Source: Paramarasmius palmivorus
Lineage: Eukaryota; Basidiomycota; Agaricomycetes; Agaricales; Marasmiaceae
DNA: 64,000 nt
Assembly (NCBI GenBank): GCA_037176845.1
Contig: JAYKXP010000148.1
Coordinates: 42,690 to 106,689 of the forward strand
Direction: 5' to 3'
Made by a program: the position numbers and the translations under genes. Shown piece by piece: positions 38,169 to 49,714 of this stretch. The number at the start of each line of letters is the position of its first letter. Position 1 is the stretch's first letter. The notes below the pieces were generated by a model. It was given only the letters and a program-made list of their open reading frames with translations. It made no database searches and was not told the origin of the DNA.

Positions 38169-39530
38169 ATTGACAGCAAAATGGCGGGAGTAGAGCAATA
38201 AAATAAGAAACGAGGGAGAGGAGGTAATAAAAAGGCGGTTAAACTTAAAAAGAAAGGGCAGGAGCGAGGAGAGAGCAAGAAAAGAGCGACAGAGAAGCTG
38301 AGATGGTGGTTGAGGTTGAAAGGGAAAATTGCACTGTGTTCCCGTGACTACCAGCCGATGGAGGCGTTACCTCAATGACCCGCGATAGCAACGCACGGAA
38401 TGGCGTTTCGAGCTTCCGGTGCCTTGGCTGCAGGGTTTGCCCATGAGGTCTCAACGAGGCTTTGTTTGTTTATGTTGACTTGACGGGGTTGAAGGGCCGG
38501 TTCTTGAGGCCGTTTGCGATTGATCTTGAGGATGCTGGCAAAGATCTTGAGGCTGACTCGTGCGCGGTTCAAAAAACGCAGATATGGCGTTTATTGCTCA
38601 CAAAAGAACGTCAAAAAAGGTGGGCTATCTAATCATCATCAAAAGGCATGGAGGGGTGCAGGCCGTATGTAAGATCGTAAAGTATGACGGCGCTGATGAA
38701 ACGGCTCTCTGCAGTCAGAATGCAGAACCAGCAGGCCCTAACCATACTCGCGTTAGCCCATCAAAGCAACGATTGAGACTCAGAGGGGCGTACCATGCTG
38801 GTGTTCATGTTCCGCGCAAGGTTTGCCCTTGTAAGCACAGCGTGTCCGGGTGAGTGCAGGTGAGGGGTGCGCTGTTGACGCTGAAAGCAGACTGGAATAG
38901 GAATGGGAGTCAGCGACTGGTTGAGCAGCGATGTTGACCATGCTGACCTTTTTTTCCCCATGGAATCCACGGCATACCGGCTGCTCCATGAGCTCTTGTG
39001 ATTCAGTTGGTTTAAGCAGGAGCAGAGGGGTAGGAAATCCCAGGCTTGAACGGCAGGCTGTGATGAAGGGAGGGGACGGGAGTTGCAGGGTGGTGGTTGC
39101 AGGGAAAGGGCAAAGGGCAAAGGGCAAGGCGTCATCGGCCTTCTCCCAGGCCATCGGCGTTTGCACAGCTCTGCGGCGCTTCGTCCGAGAAAGTGCCGGA
39201 ACGGCTGGGATCCTGAAAAGCCAGGTTCACCCGACCTGGGGACCGATAAACCGTGTGCCCCAAGTCACCGTTAACAGCACCGTCCATAAACGCAGACTGT
39301 TTTCACAATAGCTGCGCATTCACCGGCCGTTGTTGAGGGGAGGAAAAAAAAACATCAATCACAGCAGATATGCTCTTATATAGATCATATCATGTGATCT
39401 TTCCACGGTCCTTTGTTGAAGACAATCAACAGACACGTAGATCACATGTTGAGTCACATGGGTATGTTGATCCTTGATGCTGTGACATTGCTGTGACGCA
39501 TCACTGTTCCGAAGTTGCCTTCCTCCTCCA
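38169..39530. other. Intergenic gap inside the transposon
   Basis: It lies between the divergent Cys-rich and dioxygenase genes and could serve as a two-way promoter region. Base composition is more GC-rich at 38.35-39.3 kb than around it. Open segments of about 125 codons occur on both strands but overlap each other and show no motif; I assign none. Confidence 0.5.
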
Positions 39531-41350
39531 ATGTATCTCACTCGCCGAGTAACGTCTCTCTTCACGCCTCTCCAAAAAGCCGGCATTCTCTCCAGTGCCT
39601 TTAATCTTGATGACGTTGTATGGGAGCGGATGTTCAATCCAATCGAAGAGCTGAGGAACGTCGACCCTGATTTTGCAGGGCTTGAATTTCAGTGAGCAAA
39701 CCAACCTTTTTCTATGGCCTGATGCTAACAGCCACACAGGGACCTGGAGGAGCCTCAGAGAATGCCAATCCCTCCCTCCAAAAGACCCCATGACGATCTT
39801 GACGACGATGTTGAACTGCCAAACTGCGACTGGGATGACGATTCCAACGATGGCGCCTTCGAACACAAGTCTCTGCCAAGGAAACCCCCGAAAACCCAAA
39901 AGACCACCGGTAAGGGATCGAAGAAGAGGAAAAGACCTCAAGGGAAGAAAACTGCATCCAAAGTCGTAAACTTGGGTGCCTCGTCATCGACACCCCCGAA
40001 GGTGGAATATCAGTGAGCCTTCACCGTACTTGATCGGTGTCAAAACCTCACTCCTTCTCTAGGTCTTCCTTCCAACCGCCGCCCCAAAGTTTCACAAAGG
40101 CTGGGTTGAGCATGCAGGAGCGGAAACACGCACGCAGCACTGTTCGCCGTCAACTGGGACGCCAGACACTTCTCGCCACCACCGGTTTCATTGACGTTGA
40201 GAAGGATACTCGACTGTCTTCCACCGGTTGGATGGGGGTCAATGCGAATTCAAAGTTCCGCAATCAAGTAAAGGACGTACGGGACAACGGCGGTGGTCTG
40301 AAGGGAATCACGCTGATATTTTACGAAAGGTGCGCATCCTCTTCTCTGATTCTTTCACCCCTAACCTTTTGACAGGGTCGAAACCTTCATCTGTGACTCT
40401 CAAGGCCGCATTGTCATCTATCGATCAGCAGTCACCGATAACATGAAGCGCCGCCTCCTCCTGAGGGTCATTGAAGAGGCGGAAAACTTTCAACAGGAGA
40501 CATCACCCCCGACTCATAAGGACTGCGAGGACAACGCTCGAGGTTTCCATTGGTTCAACATCTCTGGGTTCGATCGAAACAACAAATCACGACCAACCCT
40601 TAGCGCTTGGCATCTAAACAACGCCGATGCTCATGACCGCTTTTTTGCAAAGGGTAGCATCTTCTCAGAGCTTACTGATTACGGCTGCTCACTTGTGAAG
40701 GAGCACTTTCCCATGGTTTACCAGCGTTTCGCGAGCTGCTCAGAAGATATGAAGAATCGATACTCCTGCGAGGCGCCTTACGGGGGAATCTTCTTCAACT
40801 TTTGCTTGAACGGTGTTCGTTTCGGTGTCCCAAGAGTCTTCTGTCGCCCCCATGTTGACTACAAAAACATTGCGCTCGGTGTTTGCATGGTTTATGTCTA
40901 CGGCCATTTCAATCACCGAGAAAAATGCTGGTTGGTCATCTGGGAAGCCGGCGTTGCTTTGGAGCTGCCCCCTGGAGTGTTTGTCATCTATCCTTCTTCT
41001 CTTTTTCTTCATTTCAACGTGGACTTAGATCGTGAGTGGCTTCAGTTCTTGTTTTGGCCCCTTAATACTAATCACAGTCTACAGAGCTGGATTTCGTCGT
41101 GACCGAGGGTGAAGATAAGCCCACCAAGGAGAACAGCATTCCTCTCTGCTCTTGTGGTACCCCAACTCCGGACCATGGTGCTGCTTGGGAGAGGGCTGAT
41201 GGTCGTGGGTCAATAGTTTGGTTTAACCAGGCCACCATGTTTCAAACCTCGGAGCTGGGCTATGATACCGTCAAGGAAGCAAAAGCGGCAGGTGGCTCCG
41301 GAACGTGTAAGAAGAATGCAGACGACGTCTTTAGTAAAGTATCACGGTAG
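39531..41350 (+). CDS. TET/JBP-like 2-oxoglutarate/Fe(II) dioxygenase
   Basis: Probably oxidises 5-methylcytosine in DNA in the nucleus, by analogy with the fungal TET/JBP family. Exons 39531-39691, 39740-40012, 40063-40329, 40376-41031 and 41085-41350 join in phase to 540 residues. The N-terminal third is basic and low in complexity (KGSKKRKRPQGKK). The double-stranded beta-helix domain is at about 290-515. It has the iron-binding His393-x-Asp395 (RPHVDYKN), a Gly/Trp strand (WLVIWEAGVALELPPG), distal His446 (LFLHFN) and Arg493 (GRGSIVWFNQ), which fits the 2-oxoglutarate-binding Arg. The last intron choice restores the reading frame through Arg493; the alternative acceptor gives an early stop. 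The stop lies 18 bp from the transposase stop, the two genes being convergent. All metal and cosubstrate residues appear present, so it is likely active. Substrate is inferred, not shown. Confidence 0.8.
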
Positions 41351-41368
41351 AATTACTTGTCATGTAAA

Positions 41369-43446
41369 CTACTTCATACAAAAGCCTTCCTGCGATTCCA
41401 AGTGTAGACAGATTGCAAGCGCTTGAGCCCACATCTCAGCACGTGGGCACCAAATTGAGTCCGGCAAATCAACCCTGACCTCCTTCGCACTTCGCTTAGA
41501 CTTCTTCAACATCCAAAATGATGGATACTCCCCATTTACCCACTCCTCTCGTAGCACACCATAACCTTCTGGAAGAATTCTCTTCATTCGAACATCCTGG
41601 AAAGCTTGAAGAAATACAGGTTCCAAATCCCGAAGTCCTTGGAACGGGTTTCTGCTTTTTGGAGCTTTGACCGAAGGAATAAATTGATGGTCGATATCCG
41701 CTTCAGTATCCTCCCAGTCAGACTCCTCACCATCCGATCTACCTTCTTCTACCGTGAAATCAACATGATCCAGGGCTTCATCATCCAAGAACCCTGCTCC
41801 AGTCTGATGCTCCTGTCGTTCTTGCACTCGCCCTTCCCGCCCATAGTACTCTCTAATCTCACTTTCGCTCCATTCCTCACAATCATCCGGAATGACAGGC
41901 TCACTGGATTCTGGATCTACCGTTTCTGGGAAATACATGCCCTCATTTAGCATTCCCATCAGTCGCATACCCTTAACAAATATCAGTGCTTGAAAGAGCA
42001 GAGGACTGGAAATCTTACCAGAGGTGTTTTATCCTGTCCCTCGCCAGAGATAGGATGAGAGTTCCATTCCTTCACAAAGTCGTCGCAGTCCGTGTTAATC
42101 ATGCCAAGAAATAGCTTATGAAGCAACCATAGGTGTGTTGGATTCTCCCGGTCCAATCCATGGAGCGCCTCCAGCCTAAAAAAGAAGGCCCTCCTGCGAC
42201 GGGCAAACTGCCTTCCTACTTCAACCCACAATCTTTCAATGCGAGTATTATGAGTAGAGCTATGCCCGAAGTCAGACTGTATTACCAGGTAACCAGAAGT
42301 AAGACTCACGATCCCCAAATGAAAGAACCACGGTTTAGGCCTCTTTTCATAATCATGTATATCGCGATAGCTTTGTTCTCCTTCCCACGGTCTGCTCGAA
42401 TTCGAGAGGGCAGTCCATGCTTCTTGCAAGCAATCTGGAGAAGCCGAAGTACAGTGATGGCTCGGTTGTTGGTATGGGTTCGTAAGGCAACTATCTGGAG
42501 ACAAAAAGGTAAAGTCATTCTCACCACGAAAATAAAGAAACCCCACTTACCATTCGGGAGAAGCCATCAACAAACCCATGGATCACAAAGCCCCATAAGA
42601 TAAGTTTGTGATGTCCATCCACATGCCATAACGAATTCAGCCTCTTTACTCTATAGTCTCGCCGTTTAATAACCTTGGTGGCCTGCAGCTTCCTGGAAAC
42701 CTTTGAGACTCTGTTGAGTGACTGATGGACACAATATCTTGGAATTTTGATTCCGTGGCTTCCCCGTATGTGGCCCGTGACATATCGCCCACCTGATCCT
42801 AGTTTAGCATGATGATACTTCTTTACGATCACATCAAGTTCGTTATCAGAAACCTTCGGAAATTTGTGATCGATATGAGACTCGTCCAATCGGTTCGTCA
42901 AGGTATTCACAGAGACCCCAATAGCACGCGCGATTGAGGTTTTTGTGAGGCCTTTCTTCGGAGATACTGCGGATGCAAGGAATGAGGGATCAATTTGCTT
43001 TCTAGGCCTTCCTGGTCTTCCAGTGCGAACGATTGTGACTGGGTCTTCATAATAGACATTGGTTTCATCCCTTGAACATCCTTGTAATCAGATACAGCTC
43101 ATGGAACAAGTTAGACTTACTTCTCCTGTGCTACTCCAAGCGCATCATTTATTCTCTTAAGGTCTTTAGCAAGAACTACCGTGGACTCCAACAGCCAATC
43201 AATAGGTAACTCCTCCTCCTCTTCGCCTTCAGCAAGTGCATACAGTGTAGATAAACCAGCAGTGAGCCTCTCTTTTTGGATCTGAAGCCTCAATGGATCT
43301 GACTCCTGTGATAGAAGTTGAGAAGCGGAGATGTGCAGGGTATTTAGTTCATGGTGAGCTTGATATATGAGAGGGGACCAAGCCTGAGTCTCTGAGTCTG
43401 ATGTTGAGGGATAAGGCGGTAATGGGGGAAAATTATTGGAAGCCAT
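41369..43446 (-). CDS. DDE integrase-type transposase, IS3EU-like
   Basis: Catalyses cut-and-paste movement of the surrounding element. Exons 43446-43121, 43070-42551, 42494-42310, 42259-42019 and 41971-41369 join in phase to 624 residues; all introns are 47-56 nt. After a helical N-terminal region there is an AT-hook-like GRPGRPRK and a helix-turn-helix candidate (TKTSIARAIGVSVNTL). The integrase core has Asp260 (WHVDGHHK), Asp317 (RADRGKEN) and Glu352 (HNTRIERLW), with 34 residues between the last two, close to the IS3/retroviral integrase arrangement. The motif 'ERLW' and the following Phe/Leu-rich segment and 'WNSHPIS' are typical of this eukaryotic family. The C-terminal 200 residues are acidic and less conserved. 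It is divergent from the BTB-like gene (198 bp between starts). The full triad is present, so it is probably autonomous. Confidence 0.85.
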
Positions 43447-43644
43447 GCGAGTGCAGGAAAGAAAGCAGCTGCGATGGACATGGACGGGCGTTCTTTAAGA
43501 GGAATGGCTTAGATAGGAAGGTGTTACATCATGTCACAGCCTTGTGACTGGGCACCGGTCACATGTGCCAGCTGGCAACAACGTGGGAATTAACCAGCTT
43601 GTCCTCCGCCGTCATCCTACTTCCAGTCATTCCTTACTTTCATT

Positions 43645-44797
43645 ATGTCCGCTATCAACTCAGAGACCACTGAAATACCACCAACTACCCCACAAATCAA
43701 CCTGCATGGTCAGTTTTTTCTCAATCCCACTTTTTTGGTTTTTGCTGTAAGTCCCTGTATCTCATATTCATTCACTCCAAGAACTGACAGTTCAAGTGCG
43801 AGGGTGTAGTTTTTCGCCTTCCCCTAGCCATTTTGTCTCGACGTCTACCTGTTATTCAAGATATGCTGGAGTTTGTGGGGGATGATGTCGTTGTGGATGA
43901 GGGTACGGTTGAGAAACCGTTGCTGCTACCGATGCCTTTGAAGGAGTTTGAGGCAGTCTGCAAGCTCCTCTTTGATGGGTGCGTCTTAAGTCTCTCGCTG
44001 TATCTTCAAAACTAACTCATCCTCAGGGACATGCAGGGAAGCAGCTTTACCCCCGAAGAATTATTGGACCTTTACCGAGGCTGTCGCTACCTCCAATACG
44101 AAGAAGGCTTGGCCTGGGCAAGGCGCCGCTACTCCATCGCCTGCTTCCAAGTGGACCCTTATGAGAAACTTGTGCAAGGAATAGTTCTCTCCGAACCCAG
44201 CTGGATCACTAGCAGCCTTCGTGACAGCTTTCATTCCGGTTTCCTTCCCCTGCCCACACCGAAACAAGGGCGTAAGTCTTCCAATAACAACGCAATGCAA
44301 TTTATTAATCATGCTTTATTCACGGATCAGATATCTTAAGTGACGCTGGCTGCTCCTGGGTCATTATGATCGTTGCGAGTGCCAATGATGTTTACAAGTC
44401 CAATGCCGCAGATTGCCTCAATACGCCGCCCAAGCCAGAGTCTTCCCATACCTGGTACCATCACAGCTGTCGAAACCATCAAGCTTGCCTCCAGGCTGTC
44501 GAAACTGGGTGGAAGATGGTGCGCAAGCGGATGCCCAGTGACATCTGCCCTCCTCAAGGTGTTTACTGCCTTCTTTCCTTCCGGGAATACCTCTCTGCTG
44601 CACCATTCCCCCGGATGCATAATGAATGCCGTGCGTCCTTCATTGAAGACGTCTCTAGCCGCGCAGAGGCGCTTCATGAAGACATTATCCTCGCCGTCGC
44701 CTCCAAGATTGAACAGATTGCAGACAAGGAAGCTCAGCGTGCACGAGCTCGCAAGGCCGCTACGGAGAAAGCTGCGGAGAAGGCAATGGAGAAATAG
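43645..44797 (+). CDS. BTB/POZ-like protein carried by the transposon
   Basis: Exons 43645-43746, 43797-43978, 44027-44271 and 44331-44797 join in phase to 331 residues. Residues about 19-95 follow the pattern of basidiomycete BTB proteins: 'INLHGQFF..', then 'CEGVVFRLPLAILSRRLPVIQDML', a variable acidic loop, then 'FEAVCKLLFDG' before the next intron. The middle (about 100-175) is helical with Trp/Tyr, as in related proteins. The C-terminus is a Lys/Ala/Glu-rich helix that could form a coiled coil. BTB domains dimerise and often act as adaptors, for example for ubiquitin ligases; a role in this element is unknown. Plus-strand start ATG at 43645 is the first that opens the BTB frame. No truncation is seen. 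Confidence 0.75.
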
Positions 44798-45066
44798 CCG
44801 GTCATTCAATCTGCATACTGATGTTCTAGTCTATCGTAGCGTTCTGTGTACTTAACATACATCATTTTAACATGGACTGATCCCTCGAAATGAAGTCTGA
44901 GTCGGAGGCTTTCTGATTTCTGAGTTTAGAGATGATCTTAGGTGTAGATCAACAACTTTGACGCGTTGTATTCTATGACTTGGTCAAAAATGACTTGTGA
45001 GTCCATATCCATATGCGTATGTGTGTGTGTGTATGCCCATGACAGGATATGTGTGTTCGTGCGGTA

Positions 45067-45172
45067 GGTATGTGTATGTATATGCTCATGCCAGTATATG
45101 TGTGTATATGTTTGTAGGTCAAAAATATATATGTTCACTCAAAAATAATTTTTGCGCGTTTTGAACGGTATA
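45067..45172 (-). repeat. Right terminal inverted repeat
   Basis: Reverse complement of 36062-36168 with few differences. The interior carries a longer CA/TG tract with a second imperfect copy of the GCATGAGC-like word, so the subterminal region has grown by short repeat expansion. Confidence 0.9.
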
Positions 45173-46000
45173 GAAACACCTCGCTACCGACTCTAAAGCA
45201 CCAAGATCGAGGTTCACAGTTAGCAAGTATCCGACCAGGGAGATTAGTCGCAACAGAGAGCAGAGATGCGGTCTTGTGAAGGGCAGTTAGAAGAGTCGTA
45301 GCCCGCGGGTATGTATGCAAGGTGAGTTGTAGATACACGTTCTTGGTACGAGACCAATTCTAATGTCGTTTTTCAGTATAAATTTTGCTTGTACATCCGA
45401 ACGAAGGGCTTCTAGGACCTGTACCGACACGAAGATCATCATATTTCAGCAACACACCTTTCTAGAACCCTTTTGGCTACGTATCCATATTAGGATGGCA
45501 ACACATCATGAATCCGCCGCCGACTCGGTGATTCCAAATCGCTACCTGATTGACGCTGCTTGCAGTGCATACGACCCCGCGTCAGATAGCGTCAAGGTCA
45601 ACATCGTGCCACTACCAGGCTCGGCGTTCAGTCCTATAATAGGCTTCCTGTGCGTTCTCATGCCCAGAGCTCGTCCATTCACCGATCTCAAGTATCAGAG
45701 AAACTCCAGGAGTCGCATTCAACCCCAACGTCACTCTCCGCCGTATTCCACCTGCATTTACCTCTGATTGCGAAGACACCCTGCTACCCCATCCACGTGC
45801 TATTTCCCACTGTAATCACCAGCGCGGCGACTCAGAATTTATGCTCATTTGTGCCTATGATCCTCTTTTCCCATTATCTGTACGATATCTTCGACTCAGG
45901 GCCATACGTACTAGTATGAGGTATTAGGATTCACGCCTGATGAGTGTTTCCTCGTACGTGTCTTCTATTCTATAAGTACGTCGCGGTTTCCGTGTCATAT
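45173..46000 (+). repeat. Repeat block R3, right half of the split block
   Basis: It starts with the second GAAACA and continues the R sequence exactly where R2 stopped (CACCTC then CGACTCTA). It includes an intron-like pair (GGTGAG near 45320, TTTTTCAG at 45371-45378). Similarity to R1 and R4 fades near 46.0 kb. No gene is supported. Confidence 0.75.
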
Positions 46001-47370
46001 GCTGTACCTTCGCTGATTTTGTATCTTTGAATCAAGGCTCGACCTTGAGATATTCATTTCGCATCCTTCGACAGCCTGGTAACTAGAGTCTATCAACCAT
46101 TTAGCCGGTATTCACACTCGTTGCCGTTGGTGGCCAAGCCCGTGAAGGTAAGTGATACCTCTCTTGTTCATCGAATTGTTATACTCAGCTTGTCTTTACT
46201 CTTCCGCAGATTCTCGCTCAGTCAACTGGATAACCGAGTTCTAGCGTTCCAACTACGAGGGCTGTCGTAATATGGTTCTGTCACGAGCCTATGTACGTCG
46301 CCGCCACATTTCGTATATTCATACGTACAGCAACCATACTATTCACCAGGTTTCTTGAACATGTGAACTGCGTTTTCAATGTAAATACATACGGCTATTC
46401 CTTGCTGGGCTTCCGCTGTGCAAAGTTTCAAGTACGTTTAGTCCGTGTTGTCGGCGTAGCCTGCACTCACGGTATCATCCAGATAGATTCATATGAACTT
46501 GTACGCTACGCTATGTACACCATCTGATTGTCTCTATCCCGCTTGAGCAGCCGCTTAATGTACGTTTCCATGCTGAATTTGTGCTAGTGGCGACATTTGC
46601 AGATCGATCGTTCTTCATTCATGTTCATGTAAACAGGAGAACTCGTACATGAAAGTCATCTATCGGACTTAGTGACTAATGTATTCATTGTTTTAGTAAG
46701 GTATGCAACTTACCTGTATCTCCTTCATTTACGCCGTCCTGTCTGCCGCTCTGAACTGTTACTCATGTCGTTGCTGCTCTTGTAGGCGGTTCTAATTTCG
46801 ACTGTTCGTTAACGTTGGTCGTGTTGAAACATGATTTCAGCCATGTTCTTGACCGTCCGTTGGGCACCCTGGCAGTATGTGGGTTTCGAAGTCTTACGTC
46901 TGATATGGTATTTCATTAGCTCCTTGATCGCGCAGATTACGCTGCTATGGAGTGCTTGCGTGGGCAACCTCAACGAAATACGCAGATTCTTATCACGCTT
47001 CCTCGCACTGGACATGATGACGGTGCTCGAAATACAAGGTCAGGAGAACAACGGTACGTATGCATGTGCCTTTTATCCGCAAGCGCTACTGGTGATTCTA
47101 TGCAAGGTGGAAAGTAGACATGGAACAGCAAGATAGCACGGATCAACGTCGGTGGATATACGAGCAGGAACTTGTAGTCCAGGTAAAGGAACAGCTGGAT
47201 GTAGTGTTATGCAGAAACAAAAAGGGGATACAAGAAAGATCCAAAGCAGATAAACGAAACAAGATAGCACGTGTATGACAACAGATCGACGAGAAGCCGA
47301 GGATACGAAGATCGAAATAGCTAGACAATCAGGCTTCGTTCGTCAAGTGAAAGTGATATACATACGTAAA
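46001..47370. other. Gene-poor region before copy E
   Basis: Short plus-strand open segments only. Parts resemble 25.9-26.2 kb. The last 120 bp upstream of 47371 include the post-stop donor of copy E (GTATGT, 5 nt after the stop on the minus strand) and a GCTATTTCG branch-like word, but the acceptor seen in D and B is changed here. Confidence 0.4.
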
Positions 47371-48738
47371 TCATCCAATGTGAGGCCAGAAAGTGGTCCA
47401 CTGGACGGTTTGGTATGCGCTGGGACGGATATCTCGTAGGGCTGTAAATGCGATGACGATAAGAGTGATGCGGAAGATGGCGTATGCAAGGGAAAGGAGA
47501 ACTGTGAGGGTCATTACAATAGTATCCTTCCAATTCCAGGCGTGGTCATCGAAAGTCCGCATATACCCATGCAAAAACCCCATCGCAATCGGTGCAGCCG
47601 CAACTGCAACAGCTGATATACGCCAAAGTAGCTGTTCGGTATGTGTCGGAAATTGGAAAACCCATGGGATGCAGTGGACGGCACCAAATAGAGCGGCGAT
47701 TCCGTAGACGGCGATGTAAAGGCGGAAAGAATCTTGTTCTAATCGGGAGGAAGTTGCGATCGCCAGGTCGCTATCGTCTTCATCTCGGAGGATTTCGAAG
47801 CAGATGAGGAAGATGTGTAATGGGATCCGTAGGGGAAGGAGGAGAAGTCGGATGAATGTGTTATCGGGGCTTTCAAAGACTTGAAACAGAAATAGGGCGT
47901 AGATATAGTCCATAATCGCACCGGCTCCCTCCCAGCACATCCTCCAAATACTTCTCTTGGCCCCATTGGTATTTCCTCCTACCGACTTCTCCGTGTGCCT
48001 CCAATACACCCTCACAGGATGCCTGACCCCAAGGGGTTTGTTCCACCAGAGGAAGTATGTCCCGAAGTTGAGAATCGCAAATCCAACGGTGACGATCTCA
48101 AGCTCCGTGATAGCGAGACCCTCGACTGCGCGAGCAATGACCTGCGTGATGAACCAGGTTGTTTGGACAATGGCGATGGATTTGGCGATGGAGTCGGCAT
48201 GGCCTTTGTCCTTTATCTCGTCTTCGGTTAGGGTAATGTAGCCTTTGGCGATGAGGAATTCGAGGATAGTTACAGGTTCGGAAGGGGACAACAGTTTCTC
48301 TGAAGGGTTTGTGGTGGAGGGATTTTCTGACCGTGTAGCCGAATCCAAGGTCTTCTCGTTATTTTTGCTCTAGTAGGTGCAGGGAGGAGTCAGGAGGAGC
48401 TGTATGACTACCCAGATGACGACACACCAGCTTTCGAACCATTTCATGATAGGTCTTGATATCGTCAAAGTATTTCTCTGCTTCTCCATCAAACGGTCTC
48501 TCATTCACATTCTTGATCTCTGGTGTCCGATCCCTATCCCACAGATAACCACAAAACTTCTCCCCATCGTATAATGCAAATCCCCCCATAATGACAAAGA
48601 AGCCGTGTGACATCCCCCACTTGTACTCTGAGGAGCATCAGCAATGGCACTAAGGATCCAAGTGAACACGCACTCTGAAATCTCTCTCTAATCTTCTTTG
48701 CCTGCTCCCTCTGCCTCATTGCCCACAGGATCATGAAC
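47371..48738 (-). pseudogene. Family copy E, 5'-truncated at a rearrangement junction
   Basis: Exon 3 (48369-47371) is fully open from 'SKNNEKTLDSATRSENPS' to the terminal 'WPHIG', and exon 2 (48627-48428) is intact with 'SHGFFVIMGGFALYDG'. Exon 1 survives only as its last 65 nt (about 48738-48674, 'ILWAMRQREQAKKIRERF'). Upstream of 48738 the signal peptide, Cys motif and first two helices are missing. In their place is sequence similar to the 3' flank of copy G (60.64-60.77 kb). The open state of exons 2 and 3 says the loss is recent, or that a shorter protein is made from another start. Confidence 0.85.
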
Positions 48739-49714
48739 TTGCTTTCTCTGTATATATTCCCTATGCACCTTTGCCATTGCTTTCCTTGATATTTCTCATT
48801 GTTTTCGCATAAATTCCCAGCTGTCTCTGCGCAACGCGCGAGGTTTTAGTCGTATATCTATATCTATATGAAAATTCGTGCATGCCCCAGTCCGATCTAC
48901 TGTATCTGAAATTCATGTCATTGTCGTAGACAACAACATCGCTGAAAGACCAGCTACGTAGTGTTAACGATACCTGGATCTCAAAGTATAGTCCCAAAGG
49001 ATACATAGGACCACCAATGACACGAATGGATGTTTCTTTAGATTCTAGGTGTGGATTAAGAGATACAGTACCATGTCATTTTGGTTCAGGCGATAGTCCC
49101 ACCAAGTAGCGCTAGCTCTATCAATATAGAAGGGCGACGTACGGAGAGGATGAACATGGGAGGATCCGGTTTAATGTCCTCAAAGTAAACATTGAGTGCA
49201 GCGAATGATGCAAAATGGTTTTCCTTACCTTTATGGTCGTGCACACAATCACTGTGTCATGCCGCGTTGATCTGTTTCGCCCCGTCAGTGGTCGGGCGAA
49301 ATGATCTAAGCGTAAACGAGTATATAATTTGATTTGGAGTATATATAAGTACTCAAACATCTGATATTTAGTAGTCTCTGAGGTGTAGTGTATGGATCGT
49401 AGCCACGTACTTATATCAGACCTACATATTGAGGGATTGCAAGCTATCTTGGAAAGCTCTAGATTGCTCATGAATACGAGTCCACAACAAGAATGATTCT
49501 ATTCATAGAATCAGGGACGAAGACGCACTTGGTAGGTTGATACACGGAATACAGATAGCAATGAGAACGACTGGGTATATAATGAATGCGAAAGCACGAT
49601 GAGAGCAAGCAGACGAACGACATATCCAGAAATCTTTCCAACATGTACCTCAAATCGTCGAAGAGAAGATCAGCTAGCCAATTCATTCATCAATCCAAAG
49701 AAAACATACCTCAA
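48739..49714. other. Junction region with 3'-flank-like sequence of a plus-strand copy
   Basis: About 48739-48870 resembles the region after copy G (CTATGCACCTT, CGTATATCTATAT words in the same order). From about 49480 the sequence matches the 3' flank of copy C. The middle has no recognised feature. Confidence 0.6.

Larger units (their letters stand above)
36062..45172. mobile_element. 9.1 kb IS3EU-like DNA transposon with TET/JBP-like cargo
   Basis: The element is bounded by terminal inverted repeats of about 105 bp whose first 58 bp differ at one position plus the last base, starting TATACCGTTCAAAACG at both ends, and by a 6 bp target duplication. Further weaker inverted similarity (TTTTTGACC..GTC..A) extends to about 190 bp inside. 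It carries four multi-exon genes: Cys-rich/acidic protein (-), TET/JBP-like dioxygenase (+), DDE transposase (-) and BTB-like protein (+). From memory of repeat classifications, IS3EU elements make 6 bp duplications and have ends starting TAY, which fits; this should be confirmed. All genes appear uninterrupted and the repeats are nearly identical, so insertion was recent. Confidence 0.9.

Noticed and set aside
38761..39311. Overlapping open frames of about 125 codons on both strands in the transposon gap
   Set aside because: They overlap in opposite sense, lack motifs and have no splice structure like that of the neighbouring genes.
39531..41350. Possibility that the dioxygenase gene is a host gene the transposon merely landed beside
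   Set aside because: It lies well inside the inverted ends, between other element genes, and the empty sites in R4 and R5 lack it.
41369..43446. LTR retrotransposon integrase
   Set aside because: No reverse transcriptase, protease or LTRs are present; the ends are inverted, not direct, and the gene has four introns.
45010..45120. TG/CA-rich microsatellite as an independent feature
   Set aside because: It is the inner part of the right terminal inverted repeat and has its counterpart at 36125-36170.
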